Positions 1-9,192 of a stretch of 64,000 bases of DNA are shown here, one piece after another. Origin of the DNA: Flavicella marina (GTDB lineage Bacteria; Bacteroidota; Bacteroidia; Flavobacteriales; Flavobacteriaceae). Within the stretch, counting starts at the first letter, position 1, and the number at the start of each line of letters is the position of its first letter. The translations under genes were made by a program, and so were the position numbers. A model generated the notes under the pieces. That model saw nothing but the letters and a program-made list of their open reading frames with translations. It did not search any database and was not told where the DNA came from. The stretch spans positions 1 through 64,000 of the forward strand of contig NZ_VYVA01000002.1 in assembly GCF_009193215.1 (NCBI RefSeq). The letters run 5' to 3'.

Positions 1-33
1 TACTGCCAATGGTGGGAGAGTATGTCACCGCCT
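1..33 (+). rRNA. rrf: 5S ribosomal RNA, 3' end only (partial)
   Basis: The first bases match the conserved 3' part of bacterial 5S rRNA: the TACTGC..TGGGAGAG loop E/helix IV segment followed by the closing strand ending in ACCGCC. A terminator hairpin follows directly. The 5' part of the gene, and presumably the rest of an rRNA operon, lies before the window. Confidence 0.85.
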
Positions 34-40
34 TTTTTTT

Positions 41-77
41 AAAGCCTCAATCAGATTTATGATTGAGGCTTTTTTTT
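41..77 (+). terminator. Intrinsic terminator after 5S rRNA
   Basis: An 11-bp stem (42-52 with 61-71, core GCCTCAATC/GATTGAGGC) is followed by a run of eight T. It ends the rRNA operon. Confidence 0.9.
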
Positions 78-213
78 GGCTTAAATTTCATTTCGTTTAT
101 AACACAATAATATAATTGGTTTAGAGTTATTAATATATGTTTATATATCAAGGGAATTGTTTTTGATAAATGAAAAAATATACTAAAGACTTATGTTCTT
201 TCGAGAATAATTT

Positions 214-221
214 TATTTTTG
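214..221 (+). promoter_or_regulatory. Bacteroidota -7 box for the OmpA gene
   Basis: TATTTTTG fits TAnnTTTG and lies 47 bases before the start codon. No clear TTG -33 element is seen at the usual spacing, so this rests on the -7 box alone. Confidence 0.45.
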
Positions 222-268
222 TATGTTAAAGATAGTTTACAATAATTATACTATACTAATAAAACCTA

Positions 269-2734
269 ATGACTAAAATTTTTAAACGACTAATTCTGGT
301 CGTAATACTTCTTAGCTCAATATTTACTTTTTCACAAGAAACTGAAAGCAAGTCAAAGTTTAAAGAGGATTATAATACTTGGGCTGTAGGTGCTGGATTT
401 AGCATTCTTAATTTGCATGGTGATTTACGTTCATTTGATACAAATAGTGGTGATGCCTATTATAATTTAGGAGGGTATATTTATGTTGACAAGATGTTCA
501 ATCCTATTCTAGGTGTTGAAGGGAAGATTAATATTTCCCAAATTGGAGGTGAAGTACAACAGCTTTATAATACTAGTGAACCAAATGAAGCATTGTATTA
601 TCGAATATTGTATGCAACACCTTATCTTTCTGAAATATTGAAAGTGGAAGGTACTTCTTTCGGCTTGGAAACGAGTTTAGTTGTTAATCTTGATAATTTG
701 TGGAAAAGACATAGTGATAAATGGAGTTGGACTTCTTATTTTGGAGTAGGTTATCAAAAATATAATTCTCGTTTGATCATAAAAGATTATGAGTTTGATC
801 CTAATAACCCTAAATATCCCGTTGATGATGTAGATCCCGATGGTACGATTCGAGATGCAGACTTTGGTCATAATGGACAAAGAGACTTTAAAACGAATGC
901 AGGTTCGCTTTATTTAAATGCAGCAATTAGCGTTAAATATCGTTTGAATGATCACTTTGATATTGAAGGAAGAGGGGTGTTAAATTTGAATAATGAAGAT
1001 CATTTAGATGCGGCCATTTCTCACAAGCAAGTGTATGAGTCTTTTTTCACGGGTAATATTGGAATTGTATATAAATTTGGGAAGAAGGAAAAATATGCTA
1101 TTTGGGTACAAGATGAAGTAGTAAAACCTTTTGAAATTGTAGATACAGATCAAGATGGTGTGCAGGATCAATTGGATGATGAAGCAAATACTCCTAAGAA
1201 TGCAGAAGTTTACGGAAATGGAGTTGCAATTGATTCGGATAAAGATGGTATAAAGGATTACGAAGATGACTGTCCATTGGTTCCTGGTCCAGTTGAAAAT
1301 AAAGGATGTCCTATAGTAACACCTGTAGTTTATGAGGAACCTGTTGTGGAAGAAGTTGCGGTAGAACCTGTAGTTGAATTTAATGAAGATGAAAAAAGTG
1401 AAATTATTGAAAAAATCAACCTTCTTTCTAAAAGTATCTATTTCAAGACAGCAAGTGATCAATTAAAACAAGAATCTTATAAACCGTTGAATGAAATTGC
1501 GGATGTGATGATTGAATATCCAGATTCGAGGTTTAAAATTGAAGGACATACAGATAGTAGAGGGAATGATAATTATAACTTGAACTTATCTCAAAAAAGA
1601 TCTAAATCGGTCTATAATTATTTAACAGGAAAAAATATTTCTTCTGAAAGATTATCTTCTAAAGGGTATGGTGAAACGAAACCTATTGCAACTAACGATA
1701 CTGAAGCTGGAAGACAACAAAATAGACGTGTTGAAATTAATTTTATCGATCCGGATTCTGAGGAAGGTAAATTGGTGTATCCTCAAGGAACTGTTTTGAG
1801 AAGATCTGGAAATAGACCTGCAAATTATGGTTCTTATGGTGGTGGTGCTGGTATAGATTCTGATGGTGATGGTGTACCTGATATTTATGATAGAGAACCA
1901 AATACACCTAGAGAGTCTAAGGTTTATGGAGATGGTGTGTCAGTTGATTCTGATAGAGATGGAGTTCCTGATTACAAAGATGACTGTCCTTTTGCTAAAG
2001 GTCCTGTAGAACGCAATGGTTGCCCGTTTGACAATGAAACTGCCAATGCTCAGGCAAATGCTAATGTTGGAGTTGCTGTTGTAGCGACAAAAGGTCCGGA
2101 TGCAGATGGAGATGGTGTTGAAGATAAGTTTGATAAAGAGCCAGACACACCTCCAGGAGTGAAAGTATATGCGAATGGTGTTTCTTTCGATAGCGATAAA
2201 GACGGTGTTCCTGACCATATGGATAGATGTCCGTTAACATTTGGAGAGGAAGATAATAACGGTTGTCCTTTTGATGAAGATTTGGATGGTGATGGAGTTG
2301 TTGACCGTAAAGATAGATGTCCTGGTGTTAAAGGTGATCCGTCTAATTTTGGTTGTCCTTCTGAGAAATTGACAGGAGATGTAGAAACTGAACTGAAAAA
2401 CTTAGCAGCTAAGATGAAGTTCTCAAGATCTGAAGGTCATGTGTTAAAAAGTAATAATATTGCGGTTTTAGAGAAGATGGGGATTATTTTAAATCAATAT
2501 CAAGCAACAGCCGTTAAATTTGAAGTACATACATCAAATAAACCAAATTTAAAGTATAACTTAGACTTATCTAAGCGTAGAGCTTTCGCTATTAAAAAAT
2601 ACCTTACTAAAGTAAGTGGAATTGATGCTTCAAGAGTTGAAGTTGAAGGTTTGGGAGGTACAAGACCAAAATACGAATTTGAAGATAAAGCAAATAGTTC
2701 TAAAAACAACAGAGTTGAGTTGTACGTAAAATAA
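269..2734 (+). CDS. OmpA-family outer-membrane protein with thrombospondin type-3 repeats
   Basis: An 821-residue envelope protein expected to link the outer membrane to peptidoglycan. An N-terminal signal peptide (about residues 1-22, ending FTFSQ) is followed by a beta-barrel-like region to about residue 275. Several calcium-binding-type repeats (DxDxDGxxD, each ending in a GCP segment) occur at about 290-350 and 530-700. There are two OmpA C-terminal domains. The first (about 380-490) has the intact peptidoglycan signature TDSRGNxxYNxxLSxxR. The second, at the C terminus (about 705-821), keeps the fold pattern and the Arg, but the Asp of the TD pair is Ser. Single gene with its own promoter and terminator. 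Confidence 0.9.
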   Translation: MTKIFKRLILVVILLSSIFTFSQETESKSKFKEDYNTWAVGAGFSILNLHGDLRSFDTNSGDAYYNLGGYIYVDKMFNPILGVEGKINISQIGGEVQQLYNTSEPNEALYYRILYATPYLSEILKVEGTSFGLETSLVVNLDNLWKRHSDKWSWTSYFGVGYQKYNSRLIIKDYEFDPNNPKYPVDDVDPDGTIRDADFGHNGQRDFKTNAGSLYLNAAISVKYRLNDHFDIEGRGVLNLNNEDHLDAAISHKQVYESFFTGNIGIVYKFGKKEKYAIWVQDEVVKPFEIVDTDQDGVQDQLDDEANTPKNAEVYGNGVAIDSDKDGIKDYEDDCPLVPGPVENKGCPIVTPVVYEEPVVEEVAVEPVVEFNEDEKSEIIEKINLLSKSIYFKTASDQLKQESYKPLNEIADVMIEYPDSRFKIEGHTDSRGNDNYNLNLSQKRSKSVYNYLTGKNISSERLSSKGYGETKPIATNDTEAGRQQNRRVEINFIDPDSEEGKLVYPQGTVLRRSGNRPANYGSYGGGAGIDSDGDGVPDIYDREPNTPRESKVYGDGVSVDSDRDGVPDYKDDCPFAKGPVERNGCPFDNETANAQANANVGVAVVATKGPDADGDGVEDKFDKEPDTPPGVKVYANGVSFDSDKDGVPDHMDRCPLTFGEEDNNGCPFDEDLDGDGVVDRKDRCPGVKGDPSNFGCPSEKLTGDVETELKNLAAKMKFSRSEGHVLKSNNIAVLEKMGIILNQYQATAVKFEVHTSNKPNLKYNLDLSKRRAFAIKKYLTKVSGIDASRVEVEGLGGTRPKYEFEDKANSSKNNRVELYVK

Positions 2735-2751
2735 ATTTGAATATCAATTAT

Positions 2752-2790
2752 AAAAAAATCCTACTTATCTTAGATATGTAGGATTTTTTT
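2752..2790. terminator. Bidirectional terminator between OmpA gene and gldB
   Basis: The stem AATCCTAC/GTAGGATT is flanked by A7 on the left and T7 on the right, so it can end both converging transcripts. Confidence 0.85.
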
Positions 2791-2798
2791 ATGTCTAA

Positions 2799-3761
2799 TT
2801 ATTTGGAGGGTTTGTATTTTGAACGTTGTAAAATACTCTGTGCGTCTAGTAGCAGTAAATCCTCGAGGCTTGTCTTGTTGTTTTTGGCATAGGATTGAAT
2901 AATTTTATACCCTATCCATCTACCTATTTTTCCAGGGGATTCAGAATCACCTTCCATATAAAATTTAGAAAAAGGTGCTTCGTCAATAAAACGTTTGTTT
3001 AAAGAATTGTCCGTAGAAAACAAAAGATTATTCGTGATAAAATATTTCCATATTTCTGATTCATTATTTTGACTCCAATTCAATTTATTTTTTTCAATTT
3101 TTAAGAGTATATTTTCTTCAGTTTCTGGAAGAAATAATTGTTTAAGGTAGATAATTTTTCCATAAAAAATCATTGATTCAAGAAAACCTCTTCCTCTTTT
3201 GATTTGGAACTTTTGCTCAATTATTTTTTCTGAAATATCGACAATAATATGTTCCTTAGTATAATTACTGGCTAAGTATTGAGGAAAACTCTCATATACT
3301 TCTGAATCTTTCCCTAAATACATATCTAAGGATATGAATAACAATGAATCTGAATATACGATGGAATGTTCGTAGTCTAAATCGTTAATAAGAAAAAATG
3401 TTTTAGGTGGAGAAAAACGATTGTTGTAGTATTTAATATGTTGAAATAACTTGATAATAGCGTCTTTTTCTTTAGATAAATTGTTGTACACGCTATCAGT
3501 TTTTGCCAAAAGAATTTTTCCTTCTGTGCCATTAATTTTTTCAAACCATTCTTTGTCATCTATGTTGGTTGGAAATAAATACGGATATTTCTTTTTCAAA
3601 GGTTTGATTGTCTTATGGTCAGCTGTGTAAAATTCTTTGTAAAAGTCCACAAAGTCTACTTGCAAATTTATTTGACTTATTTTTTGTTCTTTTTTTGAAT
3701 CAGTATTACAACTGAATAAGCAAGTCGTCAGGGTGATGAAAATCAATGTTGTTTTTTTCAT
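2799..3761 (-). CDS. gldB: Gliding motility lipoprotein GldB
   Basis: A 320-residue lipoprotein with signal peptide and lipobox LFSC (Cys18). Length, the N-terminal pattern and the C-terminal GRWIGYKIIQSY region fit GldB, a component of the type IX secretion/gliding machinery of Flavobacteriia. Its head-to-head partner is nadE, a neighbour I recall for gldB in other flavobacteria. gldC, usually directly downstream, is absent: the next gene is the converging OmpA gene. Recognition is by overall resemblance, without alignment. Confidence 0.8.
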   Translation of the reverse strand: MKKTTLIFITLTTCLFSCNTDSKKEQKISQINLQVDFVDFYKEFYTADHKTIKPLKKKYPYLFPTNIDDKEWFEKINGTEGKILLAKTDSVYNNLSKEKDAIIKLFQHIKYYNNRFSPPKTFFLINDLDYEHSIVYSDSLLFISLDMYLGKDSEVYESFPQYLASNYTKEHIIVDISEKIIEQKFQIKRGRGFLESMIFYGKIIYLKQLFLPETEENILLKIEKNKLNWSQNNESEIWKYFITNNLLFSTDNSLNKRFIDEAPFSKFYMEGDSESPGKIGRWIGYKIIQSYAKNNKTSLEDLLLLDAQSILQRSKYKPSK

Positions 3762-3844
3762 AAAGTATTATGAGAATAATTTTTATTGAGTTAATACCTT
3801 ATCAAAACTGCGAAAAATCAGTATGTTCAAAGTATTTAATTGAT

Positions 3845-3852
3845 TACTTTTG
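3845..3852 (+). promoter_or_regulatory. Bacteroidota -7 box for nadE
   Basis: TACTTTTG matches TAnnTTTG and would start transcription near 3856. That is downstream of the in-frame ATG at 3840 and upstream of the ATG at 3885, which decides the start choice for nadE. Confidence 0.55.
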
Positions 3853-3884
3853 TGAATGTCAAAAATACTAAAATAACATTTACC

Positions 3885-4676
3885 ATGAATTCTGAAAAAG
3901 TAAGCAAACATATCGTTAATTGGTTAAAATCTTATGCTGAAAAAGCAGGGGTGAAAGGTTTTGTTGTAGGTGTTTCTGGAGGGATAGATTCGGCAGTAAC
4001 ATCTACATTATGTGCAGAAACAGGTCTGCAAACAATTTGTGTTGAAATGCCGATATATCAAGAAGCCAGTCAAGTGAGTCGTGCTTTAGAGCATATAGAA
4101 AGACTTAAGGAGAAATATTCGAATGTGTCAAGTGTAAAAACAGATTTAACAAATGTGTTTGAGGTTTTTCAAGAAGCAATGCCTACTTCAAATTCTGGAG
4201 CATTAAAAGACTTGACTCTTGCGAATACTCGTGCCAGAATAAGAATGACTTCGTTGTATTATATTGCAGGAATTAATTCATCTTTGGTGGCAGGTACTGG
4301 AAATAAGGTTGAAGATTTTGGTGTTGGGTTTTATACGAAATATGGTGATGGAGGTGTTGATGTGAGTCCAATTGCGGATTTAGTAAAATCAGAAGTATTT
4401 GCTCTTGGTGCCTATTTAGGTGTACCTAATGCAATACAAAAAGCTGCTCCTACAGATGGGTTGTTTGGTGATAGTAGAACTGATGAAGATCAATTGGGAG
4501 CTTCTTACGATGAGTTAGAGGTTGCTATGAAGCAGGATGAATCAGGAGTAAAGGAGGATGGACTGTCAGGACGAGAAAAAGAAGTTTTTAAAATATTCAA
4601 ACGACTGAACAATGCAAATAAACATAAAATGAATCCAATACCTGTTTGCGAAGTAAGTGATGCAATCAAAGCTTAA
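3885..4676 (+). CDS. nadE: NAD(+) synthetase, ammonia-dependent type
   Basis: Makes NAD from deamido-NAD, ATP and ammonia in the cytoplasm. The PP-loop SGGIDS is at residues 31-36, and the conserved NTRARIRM, GTGNKVE and KYGDGGVD segments are present. At 263 residues it is the short form without a glutaminase domain. The ATG at 3885 is chosen because family members begin just before this point and a promoter box at 3845-3852 sits after the upstream in-frame ATG (3840). It is divergent from gldB. Confidence 0.93.
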   Translation: MNSEKVSKHIVNWLKSYAEKAGVKGFVVGVSGGIDSAVTSTLCAETGLQTICVEMPIYQEASQVSRALEHIERLKEKYSNVSSVKTDLTNVFEVFQEAMPTSNSGALKDLTLANTRARIRMTSLYYIAGINSSLVAGTGNKVEDFGVGFYTKYGDGGVDVSPIADLVKSEVFALGAYLGVPNAIQKAAPTDGLFGDSRTDEDQLGASYDELEVAMKQDESGVKEDGLSGREKEVFKIFKRLNNANKHKMNPIPVCEVSDAIKA

Positions 4677-4700
4677 AATTGGCTCTAAATTCAAAGTAGA

Positions 4701-4727
4701 TTGAATCAGATATAATTCCTATTTTTA
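4701..4727 (+). promoter_or_regulatory. Candidate promoter for cdaA
   Basis: TTG at 4701-4703 and TATTTTTA at 4720-4727 (one mismatch to TAnnTTTG) are separated by 16 bases. The leader before the TTG start at 4743 would be only about 12 bases. Confidence 0.4.
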
Positions 4728-4742
4728 CAAAAAGCCTCTCTG

Positions 4743-5513
4743 TTGGATTTTATTGATTTTACATTTTTAGATTTTCTTGATATCACTTTGGTGGGAGTAT
4801 TGCTGTACTATGTATACAAACTTTTAAAAGGTACTGTTGCGATCAATATTTTTATAGGAATTTCCATTGTGTTTTTGATATATAAAATTACTCAGGCACT
4901 CAAAATGGAAATGTTGTCAAGTATTTTAGAAGTGCTTGTAGGAGGTGGAGCAATTGCAATGCTGATTATTTTTCATCCAGAATTGCGTAAATTTTTGTTG
5001 ATGCTAGGGTCTGCAAATATCGGCTCTAAACGAAGTTTTATCAAACAATTGAAGTTTTTAAAAACTGAAATAAACTCAGAGGTTGATGTTGACTCTATCG
5101 TTGCTGCCTGTTTGAAAATGTCTAAATCTAAAACAGGAGCACTTATCGTAATCGAAAGGAACAACAGTCTTGATTTTGTAAAAGAAAGAGGTGATTTTAT
5201 GAATGCTGAAGTGAATATTCCAATTTTAGAAAGTATTTTCTATAAAAATAGCCCGCTACATGATGGAGCAACAATCATCAATGAGAATATTATCGTAGCT
5301 ACACGTGTTGTATTGCCTTTATCAGACAAAACATTGCCGAGTAGATTTGGGTTACGTCATCGTGCTGCGATAGGGATAACAGAAAGAACGGATTGTATTT
5401 GTATTGCTGTTTCCGAAGAAACAGGTAAAATATCACTAATCAAAGATGGAGAATTTGAGTTGTTTAATGATAAAGATGACTTGATAGATATTATCAAAGC
5501 GCATCTCAATTAA
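4743..5513 (+). CDS. cdaA: Diadenylate cyclase (c-di-AMP synthase), CdaA type
   Basis: Makes the second messenger c-di-AMP from two ATP. Three hydrophobic segments fill the first ~80 residues; the DAC domain follows, with catalytic motifs DGA (174-176) and RHR (205-207). At 256 residues it is normal for the membrane-bound CdaA family. The start is TTG: the next Met in frame is about 55 residues in and would remove the first membrane segments. The 3' end overlaps the converging ABC transporter gene by 4 bases. Confidence 0.92.
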   Translation: MDFIDFTFLDFLDITLVGVLLYYVYKLLKGTVAINIFIGISIVFLIYKITQALKMEMLSSILEVLVGGGAIAMLIIFHPELRKFLLMLGSANIGSKRSFIKQLKFLKTEINSEVDVDSIVAACLKMSKSKTGALIVIERNNSLDFVKERGDFMNAEVNIPILESIFYKNSPLHDGATIINENIIVATRVVLPLSDKTLPSRFGLRHRAAIGITERTDCICIAVSEETGKISLIKDGEFELFNDKDDLIDIIKAHLN

Positions 5514-7282
5514 ATTTTCTCTACAATTTCACTGAATTGTTTTTCAAAAAGGTTTTTATAGTATCCTTCTGGCTTTTTTAGCAATTCTTTGTGGGATCCA
5601 ACTTCAACGATATTTCCTTTATCCATCACAATTATTTTATCCGCTTTTTGGATGGTTGCTAGTCTGTGTGCTATGATAATAGAAGTTCGGTTCATCGTAA
5701 TTTTATCTGTAGCATATTGGATCATTTTTTCTGAGTGAGAATCCACAGAAGATGTTGCTTCGTCTAGAATTAAAATTGAAGGATTACTTACATATGCACG
5801 TAAAAATGAAATCAATTGACGTTGTCCTGAAGAAAGCATATTTCCTCTTTCTTTTACATTGAAGTCGTACCCATTAGGCAAACTCATAATAAAGTCATGG
5901 ATACCTATTTGCTTCGCTGCTGTTTGAACTTCTTCTCTTGAAATTGCATTATTCTCTAATGTGATGTTGTTTAAAATTGAATCTGAAAATAAAAACACAT
6001 CCTGCAAAACAATAGCAACATGATCTCTTAAACTTTTCAATGTAAAGTTATTGATGTTTATATTGTCTATAGCTATTTCTCCAGAGTCAATCTCATAAAA
6101 ACGATTTAACAAATTTATGATGGTTGATTTACCAGCACCTGTTGCTCCTACAATAGCCACTGTTTCTCCAGAATTAACTTCCATAGAAATTCCTTTCAGT
6201 ACTTCAGTCCCTTTCACATAGCTAAAGTGAACATCTTTGAAATTAATATTTCCTTTAAGCGATGTGATTTCAATGGTACCTTCTTTTGAGACTGATTCAT
6301 GCGTGTCCATGATTTCAAAAACTCTATTTCCTGCGACCATTCCCATTTGCAGGGTAGTAAATTTATCTGCTATTTGTCTAAGTGGACGATATAGCATCTC
6401 TACCATCATTATAAAACCTGTGATTTCACCCAAGGTAACACTCCCGTCTAGTGCTAAGTTAAGACCGCCATACCAAACGAGTAATCCCACTGCGATAGAT
6501 GAAATTATTTCTGCTATTGGAAAGAAAATTGAAAAGTACCACACAGTTTTTATATGTGCTGCTTTATGAGCTTCATTGATTTTTTTAAATTTATCGTATT
6601 CAATTTTCTCTCTACTAAAAAGTTGAACAATTTGCATTCCTGTAACACGTTCTTGCACGAAACCATTGAGATTAGCTACCTGAGTTCGGACTTGTTGAAA
6701 AGTCACTTTTATGGCAGCTTGAAATATTTTTGTAGCATAAATAATTACTGGTAATACTGCGAAAGAGATCAACGCCAATTGCCAATTTTTATAAAGCATT
6801 ACAAATGCGATTACAACCATCTTTAGAATATCACTGACAATCATAAAAAGACCTTGTCCGAAAAACTGAGCGATCGTCTCAACATCAGAAACAACCCTCG
6901 TGACCATTTGGCCTACAGACGATTTGTCGAAATACGACATTTTAAATTTTAACACATGGTCAAATAACTTTATGCGAATGTCTTTGATGATGTGCTGACC
7001 TAGCCAGTTTGCAAGATAAATAAACGTAAAATGTAGCAATACTTCTATGATTAAAACACCTAAAATTATCGTTGTAAAAAATAATAAACCTTCAGCATCT
7101 TTTTCTTTGATGTAATTATCTACAGTTTCAATTATTAGGTAAGGTCTGGCTGCAGCAATTATTGCAAGTGAAATAGCTGTAACACAAGTAAACACAAAAG
7201 ACAAGCGATACTTTTTTGCAAAACCCATCAAGCGGGAAAATATATGTAGATCAAAAACTTTACTTTTTCCGTTTTTACTCAT
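5510..7282 (-). CDS. ABC transporter, fused permease and ATPase (exporter type)
   Basis: A 590-residue half-transporter of the MsbA/MdlB class, inner membrane. The transmembrane domain (about 1-330) has several long hydrophobic helices. The nucleotide-binding domain has Walker A GATGAGKST (about 377-385), a signature SSGQRQ (about 484; a variant of LSGGQ), Walker B ILILDEATS (about 504) and an H-loop His (about 537). It probably works as a homodimer; the substrate (lipid, drug or peptide) cannot be told. Its start overlaps the end of truA by 8 bases, suggesting co-transcription and translational coupling. Confidence 0.9.
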   Translation of the reverse strand: MSKNGKSKVFDLHIFSRLMGFAKKYRLSFVFTCVTAISLAIIAAARPYLIIETVDNYIKEKDAEGLLFFTTIILGVLIIEVLLHFTFIYLANWLGQHIIKDIRIKLFDHVLKFKMSYFDKSSVGQMVTRVVSDVETIAQFFGQGLFMIVSDILKMVVIAFVMLYKNWQLALISFAVLPVIIYATKIFQAAIKVTFQQVRTQVANLNGFVQERVTGMQIVQLFSREKIEYDKFKKINEAHKAAHIKTVWYFSIFFPIAEIISSIAVGLLVWYGGLNLALDGSVTLGEITGFIMMVEMLYRPLRQIADKFTTLQMGMVAGNRVFEIMDTHESVSKEGTIEITSLKGNINFKDVHFSYVKGTEVLKGISMEVNSGETVAIVGATGAGKSTIINLLNRFYEIDSGEIAIDNININNFTLKSLRDHVAIVLQDVFLFSDSILNNITLENNAISREEVQTAAKQIGIHDFIMSLPNGYDFNVKERGNMLSSGQRQLISFLRAYVSNPSILILDEATSSVDSHSEKMIQYATDKITMNRTSIIIAHRLATIQKADKIIVMDKGNIVEVGSHKELLKKPEGYYKNLFEKQFSEIVEKI

Positions 7283-8024
7283 GTCTTATGGTTTCTGGGT
7301 ATTTTACAGCTGTTAAAGAAAGTCCTCTTGCTGGGGCTGATGTACCCGCATTACTTCTGTCTTGACTTTTAATAATGTTCTTTAAGTCTTCAATCGAAGA
7401 TTTACCTATGCCGACTTCTACCAACGTTCCGACTATCGCTCGCACCATGTTTCTTAAAAAACGATCTGCAGAAATATAAAAAGTAAGCTTTTTACCTTCT
7501 AATATCCACTCAGCATTTGTAATAGTACAATTGTAAGTTTTTACATCCGTTTTTGATCTTGAGAAACATTTAAAATTTGTGTATTCCAATAGAACTTTTG
7601 CAGCTTGGTTCATTTTCTCTACATCGAGTTGTTGTTTGAAAAATTGCCAACTAGTATCTAGCAAAAAAGGGTTCCTTCCTAAATAGATACTGTATTCGTA
7701 ACTCCTACTTACCGCATTGAATCTTGCATGAGCATCTGCTTTAACCTTAAATATTGAATGTATAGCAATGTCGTCAGGTAATAATGCGTTCAGTTTATAA
7801 AGATAAGTATTGTTGTCAATTGCAACATCTGTATCAACATGCACAAACATTTGAGAAGCATGTACACCGGTATCCGTTCTACCCGCTGCCATTACGATGG
7901 TTGGTTTTCTCAAAATAGTAGTAAAAGCATCATTTACTTTTTCTTGAACAGAAATAGCATTTGGTTGTATTTGCCAACCATGATAGTTTTTACCAAAATA
8001 GGAAAGTTCTACGAAGTACCTCAA
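7275..8024 (-). CDS. truA: tRNA pseudouridine(38-40) synthase
   Basis: Isomerises U38-40 in the tRNA anticodon arm. The N terminus RYFVELSYFGKNYHGWQ and the catalytic loop GRTDTGVHA with Asp51 are diagnostic; 249 residues is normal. The start codon is TTG at 8024: no ATG exists upstream in frame and the family motif begins immediately after it. First gene of a two-gene unit with the ABC exporter. Confidence 0.93.
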   Translation of the reverse strand: MRYFVELSYFGKNYHGWQIQPNAISVQEKVNDAFTTILRKPTIVMAAGRTDTGVHASQMFVHVDTDVAIDNNTYLYKLNALLPDDIAIHSIFKVKADAHARFNAVSRSYEYSIYLGRNPFLLDTSWQFFKQQLDVEKMNQAAKVLLEYTNFKCFSRSKTDVKTYNCTITNAEWILEGKKLTFYISADRFLRNMVRAIVGTLVEVGIGKSSIEDLKNIIKSQDRSNAGTSAPARGLSLTAVKYPETIRHE

Positions 8025-8172
8025 TTATTAAAATTTAGCTACAAATATAACGATTCCAATCATGAATTTAGAACTTATAGCATCAGAAGAACAGTATTAA
8101 AAGATTAATAATTTCTTAAAATGTTTGTAATCTGAGAGTTGTGAAAAAGCTGCATTTTTCTTTGCAAAAACA

Positions 8173-8203
8173 TTGCAGAAATTGAAAAAGGGATGTATTT
8201 TTG
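8173..8203 (+). promoter_or_regulatory. Promoter of SRP RNA
   Basis: TTG at 8173-8175 and TATTTTTG at 8196-8203 with a 20-base spacer. The mature RNA begins about 4 bases after the -7 box, which calibrates the start-site distance for the other boxes in this window. Confidence 0.7.
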
Positions 8204-8207
8204 CAGC

Positions 8208-8301
8208 GGCAAGTCCTACACAACTAGCTCCTTTGGAATCCCCCAGGGTGGGAACGCAGCAAGGGTACAAAGTTGTAGCAGTGTGATGTAGGTAGCTTGC
8301 C
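8208..8301 (+). ncRNA. ffs: Signal recognition particle RNA (4.5S, small bacterial type)
   Basis: A roughly 94-base hairpin RNA: the ends GGCAAG and CTTGCC pair, and TCCTACA pairs with TGTAGG further in. The apical part carries the conserved SRP54(Ffh)-binding signature (GGGAACGCAGCAAGGG, about 8251-8266) with the GGAA tetraloop region. A T run at 8302-8308 follows the closing stem and serves as terminator. It acts with Ffh in co-translational targeting of membrane proteins. Confidence 0.92.
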
Positions 8302-8414
8302 TTTTTTTGCGCCTTATATTTTCATAAGAATACTTGGCTATTACTTATTATCTTCGAATTTCATTTAATTCCAATTTATTAACAGATCAGATTTAATTAT
8401 CGAATCAAAAGCTC

Positions 8415-8422
8415 TAAATTTG
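8415..8422 (+). promoter_or_regulatory. -7 box upstream of transaldolase gene
   Basis: TAAATTTG matches TAnnTTTG and lies 33 bases before the ATG at 8456. Confidence 0.45.
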
Positions 8423-8455
8423 TTTCATAATGAATTAAACGAGAATTAAACGGAT

Positions 8456-9112
8456 ATGAAATTTTTTATTGATACAGCGAATTTAGCACAGATCAAGGAA
8501 GCGCAAGCTCTAGGAGTTTTAGATGGGGTAACTACAAACCCATCGTTAATGGCCAAAGAAGGAATCACAGGACAGGACAATATTTTACAACACTATTTGG
8601 CGATTTGCGAAGCTGTGGATGGAGATGTTTCTGCTGAAGTTATTGCAACAGATTTTGATGGTATGATTAAAGAAGGAGAGGCCTTAGCGGCATTACACCC
8701 TCAGATCGTTGTTAAGTTACCCATGATTAAGGACGGGGTGAAAGCTTGTAAGTATTTTTCTTCTAAAGGAATCAGAACGAATGTTACATTAGTCTTTTCC
8801 GCAGGGCAAGCATTGTTAGCTGCGAAAGCTGGAGCAACTTATGTATCACCTTTTATTGGAAGGTTAGATGATATCTCTACTGATGGTATGGGGTTGATTG
8901 AAGAAATACGATTGATTTATGATAATTATGGTTTTGAAACCGAAATTTTGGCGGCATCAGTTAGACATACCATGCATATAATGAATTGCGCTAAAGTTGG
9001 TGCAGATGTTATGACGGGACCATTAAGTGCAATCGAAGGTTTGTTGAAACATCCTTTAACGGATAGCGGATTGGCAAAGTTTTTAGAGGATTACAAAAAA
9101 GGAAATGCTTAA
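8456..9112 (+). CDS. fsa: Transaldolase / fructose-6-phosphate aldolase family protein
   Basis: A 218-residue class I aldolase-fold enzyme of the short transaldolase (type 3B)/FSA group. The N terminus FIDTANL and GVTTNPSL are family signatures, and Lys87 in VVKLPM is the expected Schiff-base residue. Sequence alone does not separate true transaldolase (pentose phosphate pathway) from fructose-6-phosphate aldolase. Many Bacteroidota use this short form as their transaldolase. Single gene between SRP RNA and a shared terminator. Confidence 0.9.
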   Translation: MKFFIDTANLAQIKEAQALGVLDGVTTNPSLMAKEGITGQDNILQHYLAICEAVDGDVSAEVIATDFDGMIKEGEALAALHPQIVVKLPMIKDGVKACKYFSSKGIRTNVTLVFSAGQALLAAKAGATYVSPFIGRLDDISTDGMGLIEEIRLIYDNYGFETEILAASVRHTMHIMNCAKVGADVMTGPLSAIEGLLKHPLTDSGLAKFLEDYKKGNA

Positions 9113-9135
9113 TTTCTAAAAGCAATCTATAAAAC

Positions 9136-9169
9136 TAAAAAGCCTCAAACAAACGTTTGAGGCTTTTTT
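9136..9169. terminator. Bidirectional terminator between transaldolase gene and rplT
   Basis: A long stem AAAAGCCTCAAAC/GTTTGAGGCTTTT with a 4-base loop, flanked by A and T runs. It ends the transaldolase transcript and the opposite thrS-infC-rpmI-rplT transcript. Confidence 0.9.
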
Positions 9170-9192
9170 ATATAAGTAAGAGATTAAATAAT

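Noticed and set aside
1004-1462. A 152-codon minus-strand frame inside the OmpA gene
   Set aside because: It is an antisense shadow of a gene with clear domains; no promoter, and the translation is low-complexity.
3840-3884. Longer nadE start at 3840
   Set aside because: A -7 box at 3845-3852 lies after this ATG, and the extra 15 residues are not family-like.
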